In this document: positions 1 to 7,711 of the stretch, one piece after another
Layout of the letters: each line of letters begins with the position of its first letter
Numbering within the stretch: the first letter of the stretch is position 1
DNA from: Thermoplasmata archaeon
Lineage (GTDB): Archaea > Thermoplasmatota > Thermoplasmata > Lutacidiplasmatales > UBA184
DNA: 44,636 nucleotides
Direction of reading: 5' to 3'
NCBI GenBank assembly: GCA_027306505.1
Contig: DAHUZP010000084.1
Location: 1 to 44,636, forward strand
Notes under the pieces: model-generated
What the model saw: only the letters and a program-made list of their open reading frames with translations
Database searches by the model: none
What the model was told of the DNA's origin: nothing
Translations under genes and position numbers: made by a program

Positions 1-427
1 CGGCCCGGGGTCTTCCGGTGGCTCACGCCACGAGGTGAATCGTCCTCCGGGATAAACCCATGGGTGACCGTCGGAATTCGTACCCGGGGTCACGTCTGGC
101 CGATTCGTGAAAGGTTACGGGCCCTCGTACCGAACCCGTCACCTGTAGGGCAAGGGTGTACCGATAGTTTCAGGAAAAGTGTCCGCGGAATATCAGGAAC
201 CGACATCAATTTGATGGTGCGACGTTGAACTACAGGGCTGATCTAGGGGGAACGTCGCGAGCCCCGGTCCCTCTCGAGGAATCCGCTCGCCCGGACCTTA
301 TCGGTCAAACTTGGGCCGAGTTCGAGGTCCTGGGCCCAAGCCCCTGCGTGGGGCTTCGAGAGCACTCCCGTAGGTGGCATCCCAATGAACCGACGTGAGG
401 AGACGAGGGATCTTCCGATGCGGAGGA
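1..427. other. Window edge, no gene recognised
   Basis: No open frame here has a recognisable protein or a plausible start. The patch at 160-215 is richer in A/T than its surroundings and holds two copies of TCAGGAA (170-176 and 193-199) spaced 23 bases apart. Repeats of this kind occur at insertion-sequence ends, but no transposase is adjacent, so this is only a suggestion. Confidence 0.3.
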
Positions 428-1009
428 TCACCCGTAGTGCCGAAGCCCGACCCGCTGGGCCTGCTCCCGGAGCACTCGGAGGCGAGGGAGGAGCCGGTCA
501 TGGACGCCGAACCGACGGCCGATCCGACCCACCGTGGTCAAGAGGGACCAGGGCGCACCCGCCCGAACGTCGCGCAGGACCTTCGGCACCTGGACCCTCC
601 ACGCCTCCCCGGGAAGGACGAGTCGCATGTACCAGACCGTGGCGGTCCGGGCGAACCGTAGGCCGTTCCGCTCCCTGGAGCCGAACCGCGCGACGTAGTC
701 GAAGAAATCGTCCGCCGGTCGCCGGCCAGCGAACGGCTGGGGGTCCAAGAGATCGAATCGGACCAAGCTCTGGTCGACGACGAAGTGCCCGCCGGCCATC
801 TGGCCGGCTTCCCGCGTCATCGAGACGACCGCGGGATCATGGTCCACCTCCTCCACGACGCGGGCGTACTCCTTCGTCATCAGCAGGGCATCCACGTCCC
901 GGGACTCGGAGGGGTACTCCTGGAAGACCGCCGCCCCCCCGACGACGACGAAGTGGGCACGGTGACGGCGCAAGACCTCCGCGAAGCGCTCGATCTGCAC
1001 GGGGTTCAT
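428..1009 (-). CDS. Nucleotidyltransferase-fold protein, second gene of a coupled pair
   Basis: A 193-residue protein. Near residues 19-40 it shows the nucleotidyltransferase signature: a hydrophobic strand ending in VVVGGAAV, then RDVDALL, matching the GG...RDxD arrangement of minimal nucleotidyltransferases (the acidic residues bind metal). The first acidic pair is intact; a later acidic residue may be D in FDLLDP. The ATG at 1009 overlaps the TGA of the upstream gene (ATGA, 1006-1009), so translation is probably coupled. The frame stays open further upstream, but that stretch is the antisense/other-frame shadow of the neighbour, and the ATG is supported by the overlap. Substrate unknown. 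Stand-alone proteins of this fold often belong to toxin-antitoxin or antiphage modules; that role is an inference. Confidence 0.72.
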   Translation of the reverse strand: MNPVQIERFAEVLRRHRAHFVVVGGAAVFQEYPSESRDVDALLMTKEYARVVEEVDHDPAVVSMTREAGQMAGGHFVVDQSLVRFDLLDPQPFAGRRPADDFFDYVARFGSRERNGLRFARTATVWYMRLVLPGEAWRVQVPKVLRDVRAGAPWSLLTTVGRIGRRFGVHDRLLPRLRVLREQAQRVGLRHYG

Positions 1010-1569
1010 AGTCGCCCCTCCGTCCAGGCGTTCCCATCCTGCCGGTGAAGCTCCTCCCGGGGCAGCGGCTCCCCCTTCGGGGGGAGCCCGGGACAGAACT
1101 CCTGGAGCCGGACCAAGGTCGCTTCCTCCTCGACGTCCTCTTGGAGGATCCGCTTCAGCAACTGGGCGGGGGAGAGAAAGGCGGCGTGTCGAAGCACCAG
1201 GCCCCGGGCGATGAGCGGGTCGATCCGGAGCATGACCACCACCAGGTCCTCGAGCCGAGGTCGGCTCGCGGCCTCCTCGGCATGGAAGACGACCACACCC
1301 AGGGGGGTGTCCACCGCCTTGGAGATCGAGGAGGCGACGACCAGCACGGGAGGGAACGTCATGGGGAAGCCGAAACACGCGAGGTCCTCGGGACCGACCC
1401 GGTGGAGGGGAAGTCGCAGGGCCCGGGCCCGATCCACTTCGTCAGAGTTCCGGACCCGCAGGCGGAAACGCTTCGAAGGACGGTGGGCGGCCACGGGGGG
1501 CTCCAGGAGCAGGTCCCGTGGGACGTGTCGGTTCCGTGGGTCGTGCGTGAAGCAGACCTCCACCTTCAC
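1006..1569 (-). CDS. Unknown protein, first gene of the pair with the nucleotidyltransferase
   Basis: A 187-residue soluble protein that I do not recognise. It starts with GTG at 1569, chosen because a TATA-like box lies about 25 bases upstream, as expected for a leaderless mRNA. It has no signal peptide or membrane segment. A hydrophobic alternating stretch in the middle (VLVVASSISKAV, then LGVVVFHAEE) looks like beta strands, and the C-terminal third is helical and acidic (ILQEDVEEEATL). Its stop overlaps the start of the nucleotidyltransferase gene, so both are made from one transcript. The layout is that of a two-gene toxin-antitoxin or regulator/enzyme module, but no family match supports either label. 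Confidence 0.6.
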   Translation of the reverse strand: MKVEVCFTHDPRNRHVPRDLLLEPPVAAHRPSKRFRLRVRNSDEVDRARALRLPLHRVGPEDLACFGFPMTFPPVLVVASSISKAVDTPLGVVVFHAEEAASRPRLEDLVVVMLRIDPLIARGLVLRHAAFLSPAQLLKRILQEDVEEEATLVRLQEFCPGLPPKGEPLPREELHRQDGNAWTEGRL

Positions 1570-1589
1570 GACAAGTGTATACCACGTAA

Positions 1590-1597
1590 CTATAAGG
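1590..1597 (-). promoter_or_regulatory. TATA box of the unknown/nucleotidyltransferase pair
   Basis: CCTTATAG on the minus strand, centred about 25 bases before the GTG at 1569, in an A/T-richer patch. The spacing predicts a leaderless transcript starting at or next to the start codon. Confidence 0.6.
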
Positions 1598-1767
1598 ACT
1601 TAAGTGAACAACAATTCCTCTTTTGTGACAGCCCTCAGGTCTGGACCGCTCTCGCCGGCGGGAGCGGGCTCGGAGGGCGACTCCTGCAGGGCGGGCCGCC
1701 GACCTCCTTCCGAGAAGTTCCCCCTCCAAGAGGGCGCGTCTCTGGCGCCCGATGTCCGCGGGCCGAC

Positions 1768-2376
1768 CTAGGCCGTAGCGCATTTGGGGGGGCCTTTGGC
1801 CGACGTGGCGTAGCGCAAGTGGAACGCTCTGGAGCGGAGCGCTCGAGACTCCAACAGGCGGAGGTCGGGCCGACCAGGCGCCTTCGGGAGAACGACGTCG
1901 TCGTGGTGGTCCGGAGTGGGCTCCATCTCAAAGAGGGGGAGTCCCCGCCCGATGAGGCTCTGAGACACCGTGAGGCAGAGCTCGTCCGCGAGGTCCTCGG
2001 CGAGCACCGACCGGACCAGCTGGACGCCGCCCGCCACGATCATGCTCTTCCCGGGCAGAGCCCTCAGTCGGGAGGTCTCCTTCGTGACGGGGTCGCGGAC
2101 GACACGGGAGTTGGACCACGAGGTCTTCTCGAGCGTCTTGGAGAACACCACCTTCTCCACCTTCGTCGAGAACCGGGCGGAATCCCGCCAGTGCTCGCTG
2201 TCGGAGTCGACGAGGCCCGACCTGAAGCTGGCCCAGGCCTCGTAGGTCCTCCTGCCCAGCAGGAGGGTGTCCATGTCGGCCACGGGCCCGCTCCACATCA
2301 CCTTCCAGAACTCCCGATCCGCCTCGGGATCCTCCGGCCCCGCGGCCAGCGCCGCGGTACTCTTCCGGGGGCGCAC
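1768..2376 (-). CDS. DHFR-fold (RibD C-terminal-like) protein lacking its first strand
   Basis: A 202-residue frame matching the dihydrofolate-reductase-like family typified by YyaP/RibD C-terminal domains: DTLLLGRRTYEAW near residues 36-48, KVVFSKTL near 74, the GGVQLVRSVL segment near 115 and DELCL...GRGLPLF near 130-150. Family members normally begin with a strand and an SLDG motif. Here that part is absent or unrecognisable, so about 20-25 residues are missing. The GTG at 2376 lies two codons after the TGA that ends the TPR-repeat protein, in the same reading frame, so the two may once have been one protein or were joined by a deletion. It may be inactive; its substrate (a reductase using NADPH on a pteridine- or flavin-related compound) cannot be told. 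Confidence 0.6.
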   Translation of the reverse strand: MRPRKSTAALAAGPEDPEADREFWKVMWSGPVADMDTLLLGRRTYEAWASFRSGLVDSDSEHWRDSARFSTKVEKVVFSKTLEKTSWSNSRVVRDPVTKETSRLRALPGKSMIVAGGVQLVRSVLAEDLADELCLTVSQSLIGRGLPLFEMEPTPDHHDDVVLPKAPGRPDLRLLESRALRSRAFHLRYATSAKGPPKCATA

Positions 2377-2379
2377 CGC

Positions 2380-3852
2380 TCAAGAGTGAACGCTCCGCAG
2401 GTTCCGCCGCGCGAACGCGTTGCTGGGGTTCAGACGCAGCGCTTCCTCGAAGCAGGTCCCCCGACCATACCAGCGACCACCTACCTCGATGGTCTCCATT
2501 GGCCCCAGGGTCGTCGCCAGGTTGTTCCAGGCAGGGACCATCCTGGGGTCCAGCCGGAGCGCTTCCAGGGCGCAGGTCCTCCGGTCCATGGTCCTCCCCG
2601 CGACCTGGATCGTCTCGCCGACCTCGATGAACCCGCTGAGGTTGGCCCATGCCGTGGAGAATCGGGGATCCAGCCGAAGCGCCTCGAGCTCGCAAGCTCG
2701 GCGGTCGAACCACCTTCCCGAGATCTGGACGCGCTCCTCGGGAGAGATCACGTGCCCCAGGTTCGTCCACGTCCCGGCGTCGGTGGGGTCGAGCCGGATC
2801 GCTTCGAGGGTGCAGGCGCGCTTGTCCATCGTCCGCCCCTCGACCTCGATCCTCTCCCCGGGCCGGAGCATGGCCCCGAGGTTCCGCCAGGCCCCGGCGA
2901 ACGTGGGGTCCACTCGGAGCGCCATGAGCTCACAGGCGCGGTTGTCCATGGATCGCCCCGCGACCCGGACCTGCTCACCAGGGCCAAGGCTGGCCCCCAG
3001 ATTCGCCCAGGGGCTCCCCCACGAAGGCTCGAGGCGGAGCGCTTCGAGATAGCATGAGCGCTTGTCCATGGGTCTACCCGCGATCGTGACCTTCTCGTCG
3101 GGTCGGAGAAGGGCCGCGAGGTTCGACCACGGTGTCGCGAGCTCGGGGTCCAACCGAAGCGACTCCAGGGCGCAAGCCTTGCGGTCGAAGCGCCGAGGTC
3201 CGATCTGGACCTCCTCGCCGCTTAGGATCGCGGCCCCCAGACAGGCCCAGGCGCGGGCAAGGTGGGGGTCCCGTTGGAGCGCCTCGAGCTCGCAGGCCCG
3301 ATGGTCCAGCCGCCGCCCATCGATCTCGATGGTCTCGCCGTGCTTGAGCGGACAACCGAGGTGGGACCAGGCCAGGGCATTGTCGGGGTCGAGACGAAGC
3401 GCTTCGAGCGTACAGATGCGCTGGTCCACGACCCGCCCTGCGACCTCGGTTTGCTCGTTGCCCCTCAGGCTGAGCCCGAGGAGGTCCCAGGCCTCTGAGC
3501 TGCTCCCCTCGAGCGAGACCGCCTCCAGAGCGCACGCCCTCCGGTCCACGAGGCGTCCGTCGATCGCAACGACCTCCCGAAGCTTCAGTTCTCGGCACAG
3601 GGCGATCCACGCCTTCGGGTTCGACGGGTCCCGGCGGACCTGCTCCAAGAGCCCTCGAACGCTCTCCCGCAGGTGGTGGGGCCCCACCGCGGGCCCCGCC
3701 GCCGGCGGTCCGGTTAGGAGGGAGGAGGGGGAAGATGAGGGCCCGGAGGAGGCCGGACGGAGGCGGCGAAAGAGCATGAGGGTAACATCTCTGACCACCT
3801 CCAAGACCGTTTCGCCGCCCCGCGTGCCGGCTCCTGAAGAGACCCGGAGCAT
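2380..3852 (-). CDS. Protein of ten 40-residue TPR-like repeats
   Basis: 490 residues. After a 92-residue lead-in (with half a repeat at 65-92), ten consecutive units run to the C-terminus at exactly 40 residues each (the last is 38). The consensus is E-x-I-x-V-x-GRxxDRRAC-xLEALRLDP followed by AWxNLGxxL. The LEALRLDP...AWxNLG part is a canonical TPR helix pair; the extra GRxxDRRAC segment lengthens the usual 34-residue unit by about six. No signal peptide, so a cytoplasmic scaffold or binding protein is likely. The ATG at 3852 is preceded by GGAGG and follows the dehydrogenase gene after 30 bases, so it is probably the distal part of the cysteine operon. The stop is followed in frame by the DHFR-like gene. 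Binding partner unknown. Confidence 0.8.
   Translation of the reverse strand: MLRVSSGAGTRGGETVLEVVRDVTLMLFRRLRPASSGPSSSPSSLLTGPPAAGPAVGPHHLRESVRGLLEQVRRDPSNPKAWIALCRELKLREVVAIDGRLVDRRACALEAVSLEGSSSEAWDLLGLSLRGNEQTEVAGRVVDQRICTLEALRLDPDNALAWSHLGCPLKHGETIEIDGRRLDHRACELEALQRDPHLARAWACLGAAILSGEEVQIGPRRFDRKACALESLRLDPELATPWSNLAALLRPDEKVTIAGRPMDKRSCYLEALRLEPSWGSPWANLGASLGPGEQVRVAGRSMDNRACELMALRVDPTFAGAWRNLGAMLRPGERIEVEGRTMDKRACTLEAIRLDPTDAGTWTNLGHVISPEERVQISGRWFDRRACELEALRLDPRFSTAWANLSGFIEVGETIQVAGRTMDRRTCALEALRLDPRMVPAWNNLATTLGPMETIEVGGRWYGRGTCFEEALRLNPSNAFARRNLRSVHS
2383..3576 (-). repeat. Ten tandem 120-bp coding repeats
   Basis: The coding DNA for the ten 40-residue units. The protein period is exact, with no indels between units, while the DNA has diverged at many positions, so this is an old, selected array and not a recent slippage expansion. 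Confidence 0.85.
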
Positions 3853-3882
3853 GGGGGAGGCACCCCTCCGTGGGATGCGGCC

Positions 3883-4917
3883 CTAGGAGATGGTGAGGAC
3901 CACCTTGCCGAACGGCGACCCCTGGTCGAGGTGCTCCAGCGCCTGTCGTCCGCGTTCCAGGGGGAACGTCGAGTCGACCACGGGATGCACCTTCCCCTCG
4001 GCCAGGAGCCTCAGGGCCTCCAGGAACTCCTTCCGGGTGGCCATGGTGCTCCCACGCAGGGAGGCCTGCCGCCAGAACAAGGGCCGCAGGTCGATCGAGA
4101 CCATCGGCCCGGAGGTCCCCCCACAGAAGACCAGCCTGCCTCCCCTGGCTAGGGACTTCGAGGAGGACGGGACGGTGGCGGTACCGTTGCAGTCGAAGAC
4201 CACGTCCAGGCCCTTCTTGCCCGAGAGGCCCCACAGACCCTTGTCGAGAGGCATCTGCGGTCCGTACACCAGGACCTCATCCGCGCCGAGCGCCCGTACC
4301 TTCTCCGCGTGGGCGGGGGAGCGTGTTGCGACGACGACGCGGGCCCCCCTCCACTTCGCGAGCTGGATCGCGGCGGTGTTGAGTCCCCCGCCTCCCCCCA
4401 CGATGGCGGCCTGCTCCCCGGGGCGGAGCTCGCCCACGACCATGAGCGCCCGATAGGCGGTCATGAAGACCAGCGCGACGCAGCCTCCTTGCACGAAGTC
4501 CAGGTTCGGGGGGAGGGGCTGGACGTTCGCCGCAGGGACCAAGGCGAACTCGGCGGCCGTGCCGTTGACGTGTTCCCCGAGGATCTGGTAGTTCCTGCAA
4601 TAGGGCTCCATCCCCGCGAGGCAGGCTTCGCACGTCCCGTCCGAGAGCGACGGGTCGATCAGGACCTTCTGGCCCGGAGAGAACCCGGTCACCCCGGGTC
4701 CGACGCTTTCGATCACCCCCGCTCCGTCACCGGCGAGGATGTGGGGTCGGGGGACGGTCACGCCCGGCAGCCCTTCCAAGGTGAAGAGGTCCAGCCGGTT
4801 GAGCCCGGCCGTGCGCATGCGCACCTTGACCTGTCCCTCCCCGGCCTTCAGCTCCGGAAGGTCCAGGACCTCGATCCGGTCCAGTCCTCCATGCTCCTTG
4901 AAGCCCAACGCGCGCAT
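3883..4917 (-). CDS. Zinc-type medium-chain dehydrogenase/quinone oxidoreductase-like
   Basis: 344 residues of the medium-chain dehydrogenase/reductase superfamily. The N-terminal GroES-like half has the structural-zinc lobe with CEACLAGMEPYC (three of the usual four Cys, near 94-105) followed by ILGEHVNG. The nucleotide-binding half has GGGGGLNTAAIQLA near 173-186. The residues that normally hold catalytic zinc are changed: the first Cys position reads GLNRLD and the GHE motif reads GDG, so it resembles the quinone-oxidoreductase-like branch and probably reduces an unsaturated carbonyl or oxidises an alcohol with NAD(P)H. The ATG lies 6 bases after the cysS stop, so it is cotranscribed with the cysteine genes. 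Substrate unknown. Confidence 0.85.
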   Translation of the reverse strand: MRALGFKEHGGLDRIEVLDLPELKAGEGQVKVRMRTAGLNRLDLFTLEGLPGVTVPRPHILAGDGAGVIESVGPGVTGFSPGQKVLIDPSLSDGTCEACLAGMEPYCRNYQILGEHVNGTAAEFALVPAANVQPLPPNLDFVQGGCVALVFMTAYRALMVVGELRPGEQAAIVGGGGGLNTAAIQLAKWRGARVVVATRSPAHAEKVRALGADEVLVYGPQMPLDKGLWGLSGKKGLDVVFDCNGTATVPSSSKSLARGGRLVFCGGTSGPMVSIDLRPLFWRQASLRGSTMATRKEFLEALRLLAEGKVHPVVDSTFPLERGRQALEHLDQGSPFGKVVLTIS

Positions 4918-4923
4918 CGTCCC

Positions 4924-6468
4924 TCAGCTCCCCTTCGGTCTCCACTTGGGACCCTTCGGCGTGTCCTCGATGACGACCCCGGCCGCCGTGAGCTCGTCCC
5001 GGAGGCGGTCGGCCTCCGCGAAGTCGCCCCGGGAACGGGCCCTCTGCCGAGCGGCGAGCACGATCTCCACCATCGGCCCCAGCTCTGCGCCTGAGGAGGC
5101 GGGAGGTCCCGCGCTGGTCCGGTCCAGGGGGAAGAACCCCAGCACCTCGTCCGCGAACTGGTAAGGGGCGAGGAGCACGGAGAGCGCGTCGCCCGAGTAG
5201 TGCTCGGTCCTGCCCAGGAGGGTGTTCACCTCTTTCCCCCAGTTGAACAGCTCCCGCGTCGCCTCCCGGAGCTGGAAGTCCTCCGCGAGCGCGGCCACCA
5301 TGCGTTCCTCCGTCGCCCGCGCCCGCTCTGCGACGGCGCCGTCCAGCCCTGGCCCCTTCCGGGCGAGGTCGTTCGCGTGGGAGAGGTCCTGCCAGAGCTG
5401 CCTCAGGCGACGGTACGGGGAGGCCAGGGTCTCGAAGGAACGCCCGGCCTCCTCCAGGGAGGGCGCACCCACGTAGTCCAGGGGGCTGCGGTAGAGTCCG
5501 CTCAGGAGGAAGTAGCGCAGCACGGCAGGATTGTGCTGCCTTAGCGTCTCGTCCAGGGGGATCACGTTCCCCAGGGACTTCGACATCTTCTCTCCCCGCA
5601 TATTGAGGAGACCCGCGTGCATCCAGATACTCGCGAGGGGGGAGAGCCCCGTCGCCGACTCCGCCTGCGCGATCTCGGCCTCGTGGTGAGGGAACTTGAG
5701 CTCGGCCCCCCCGCCGTGGAGGTCGTAGCGGGGCCCCAGCACGTTCACGGTGATCGCCGTGTCCTCGATGTGCCAGCCCGGTCGACCCTGCCCCCAAGGG
5801 CTCTCCCACCAGGGCTCTCCCGGCTTCGCGCCCTTCCAGAGGGCGAAGTCCTCGGGGGAGCGCTTGCGCGGGTCCACCTCGATGCGGCTGCCCGCCTGCA
5901 CCGCCTCCAACCTCTGCTTGGAGAGCGCTCCGAACTTGGGGAAGCGAGCGACCTCGAAGTAGACGTCCCCGCCTTCCACCGCATAGCCGAAGCCCCGGTC
6001 GACGAGCCCACGGACCTGGGAGATGATCTCGGGGACGTAGTCCGTGCAGCGCGCGTAGAGGTTGACGGAGCGGACCCCGAGCGCCTCCATGTTGCGGAGG
6101 TAGAGCTGGAAGTTCCTCTCGGAGACGTGGAAGGTGTCCGTGCCCTCCTCGTTCGCCTGACGGATGATCTTGTCGTCGATGTCCGTGGAGTTCTGGAGGT
6201 AGAAGACCCGGTAGCCGAGGTACCTGAGGAACCTCGCGACCACGTCGAAGAAGACGAAGGAGCGGGCGTGCCCGATGTGCGAGGGCTTGTAGGGCGTGAG
6301 TCCGCAGACGAACATCCCCACCCGGGGAGGGACGAGCGGTCGCAGAGGAACGACCTGCTCGCGGAGCGTGTCGTAGATCCGGACCTCCCGGAGCTTGCGG
6401 CCGGCCTGGGCGGCGCCCGCGGGGCCCGAGCCCGCTGCCGCGTCGTTCGTGGGAAGCCCCTCCGCCAT
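4924..6468 (-). CDS. cysS: Cysteinyl-tRNA synthetase
   Basis: Class I aminoacyl-tRNA synthetase that charges tRNA-Cys. Counting from ATG 6468 it has 514 residues, with HIGH at 64-67 (PSHIGHAR), KMSKS at 294-298 and GWHIEDTA at 231-238. Of the zinc ligands known from E. coli (Cys28, Cys209, His234, Glu238), the first Cys is present (residue 55, FVCG) and the LHGGG His and HHE Glu are present, but the second Cys is Asp236. I chose ATG 6468 over an in-frame GTG at 6507 because the TATA-like CATATCC (about 6511-6517) lies too close to 6507 and fits a transcript start near 6488. It follows the cystathionine lyase gene, linking cysteine synthesis to its use. Confidence 0.95.
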   Translation of the reverse strand: MAEGLPTNDAAAGSGPAGAAQAGRKLREVRIYDTLREQVVPLRPLVPPRVGMFVCGLTPYKPSHIGHARSFVFFDVVARFLRYLGYRVFYLQNSTDIDDKIIRQANEEGTDTFHVSERNFQLYLRNMEALGVRSVNLYARCTDYVPEIISQVRGLVDRGFGYAVEGGDVYFEVARFPKFGALSKQRLEAVQAGSRIEVDPRKRSPEDFALWKGAKPGEPWWESPWGQGRPGWHIEDTAITVNVLGPRYDLHGGGAELKFPHHEAEIAQAESATGLSPLASIWMHAGLLNMRGEKMSKSLGNVIPLDETLRQHNPAVLRYFLLSGLYRSPLDYVGAPSLEEAGRSFETLASPYRRLRQLWQDLSHANDLARKGPGLDGAVAERARATEERMVAALAEDFQLREATRELFNWGKEVNTLLGRTEHYSGDALSVLLAPYQFADEVLGFFPLDRTSAGPPASSGAELGPMVEIVLAARQRARSRGDFAEADRLRDELTAAGVVIEDTPKGPKWRPKGS

Positions 6469-6568
6469 CCTTGGTGCCTTCCTACCGTTCCGCAAGGACC
6501 CCTGCACTAGGATATGTGCCCGAAGCTTCCCGTTCGATCGAGGGCGGTCGAGATGGCTCCCCTGGGCC

Positions 6569-7711
6569 CTACCCGAGGGCCCGGGTCACGTCCTCCACGA
6601 GGTCGTCGGGGTCCTCCACGCCGACCGAGAAGCGGATGAGGCCGTCGGTCAAGCCCCGCTTCTCCCGCTCGGCCTTGGGGATGGACATGTGGGTCATGAG
6701 GGCCGGAGCCTCGACCAGGGACTCGACCCCGCCCAGGCTCTCGGCGAGGAAGAAGTAGTGGAGCTTCGAGAGGAAGAGCTTCGACGCTTCGAGGCCGCCC
6801 TTGAGCTCCGCCGAGACCATCCCGCCGAAGCCGCTCATCTGCTCCTTCGCGAGCTCGTGCTGGGGATGGGAGGGAAGGCCGGGGTAGAGGACCCTCTCGA
6901 CCTTCGGGTGCGCTTCCAGCGCGCGGGCGACCGCCTCCGCGTTCTTCGCGTGGGCCCTCATCCGGAGCCCGAGGGTGCGGATCCCCCGAAGGACCAGATA
7001 GCAATCGAGGGGGCCCGGGATGGCGCCCGCCGCGTTCTGCAGCCACTTCAGACGCTCGTAGGTCGCCTTCTCCCGGAAGACGAGGGCCCCCCCTACCACG
7101 TCCGAGTGACCGCCCAGGTACTTCGTCGTGGAGTGCAGGACGATGTCCGCCCCGAGATCGAGCGGGCGCTGGAAGTAAGGGGTCGCGAAGGTGTTGTCGA
7201 CCACGGCTGTCGCCCCGGCCTCGCGTGAGGCCTCCGAGATGGCGTCGATGTCAGAGAGGCGGAGGAGAGGGTTGGTGGGGGTCTCCATGTAGACCATCTG
7301 GACCCCGCCCTTGCGCAGCCACTTCACGACGCGCTCGGGGTCGCTCATGTCGAGGTACTCGGTCTCGAGCCCCCAGGTCCTCCGTGCGTGCTCGAAGAGC
7401 CGGTACGTCCCGCCGTAGAGGTCGTCGCAGGCGAGGACCCTCGAGCCCTTCGAGAGCGACCAGAGCAGCGTGGTGAGGGCGCCCAGCCCGCTCGAGAAGG
7501 CGAGCGCGCCCGCCCCTCCCTCGAGCGCGGAGAGCGAACGCTCCAGGACCTCGCGCGTCGGGTGCTTGGTCCGGGCGTAGTCGTAGCCGTCCTTCGTCTC
7601 CCCGGGGGCCTTCTGGGCGTAGGTGCTGGTGAGGTAGACCGGGACGTTCACCGCCCCGGTCTGCGGGTCCGGCTCCTGGCCGCCGTGGATGGCGAGCGTG
7701 TCAAAGCGCAT
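6569..7711 (-). CDS. Cystathionine gamma-lyase/synthase (PLP enzyme)
   Basis: 380 residues of the Cys/Met-metabolism PLP family (fold type I). The PLP lysine is Lys197 in HSTTKYLGGHSD, and the cofactor Asp lies in VVDNTF near 171. ETPTNPLL and the C-terminal SLGGVESL are also family signatures. Sequence cannot separate gamma-lyase from gamma-synthase, but its start overlaps the end of a cystathionine beta-synthase gene by 11 bases (7701-7711). That favours gamma-lyase: splitting cystathionine into cysteine, 2-oxobutyrate and ammonia in reverse transsulfuration. A paralogue is encoded at 29.2-30.5 kb. Confidence 0.9.
   Translation of the reverse strand: MRFDTLAIHGGQEPDPQTGAVNVPVYLTSTYAQKAPGETKDGYDYARTKHPTREVLERSLSALEGGAGALAFSSGLGALTTLLWSLSKGSRVLACDDLYGGTYRLFEHARRTWGLETEYLDMSDPERVVKWLRKGGVQMVYMETPTNPLLRLSDIDAISEASREAGATAVVDNTFATPYFQRPLDLGADIVLHSTTKYLGGHSDVVGGALVFREKATYERLKWLQNAAGAIPGPLDCYLVLRGIRTLGLRMRAHAKNAEAVARALEAHPKVERVLYPGLPSHPQHELAKEQMSGFGGMVSAELKGGLEASKLFLSKLHYFFLAESLGGVESLVEAPALMTHMSIPKAEREKRGLTDGLIRFSVGVEDPDDLVEDVTRALG

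Noticed and set aside
1045-3057. Plus-strand open frame (670 codons) across the first 3 kb
   Set aside because: It runs antisense to three genes with recognisable motifs or repeats and simply mirrors the 120-bp repeat.
2383-3576. CRISPR-like regular spacing
   Set aside because: The 120-base period is coding, in one frame, with protein-level conservation and no constant repeat with variable spacers.
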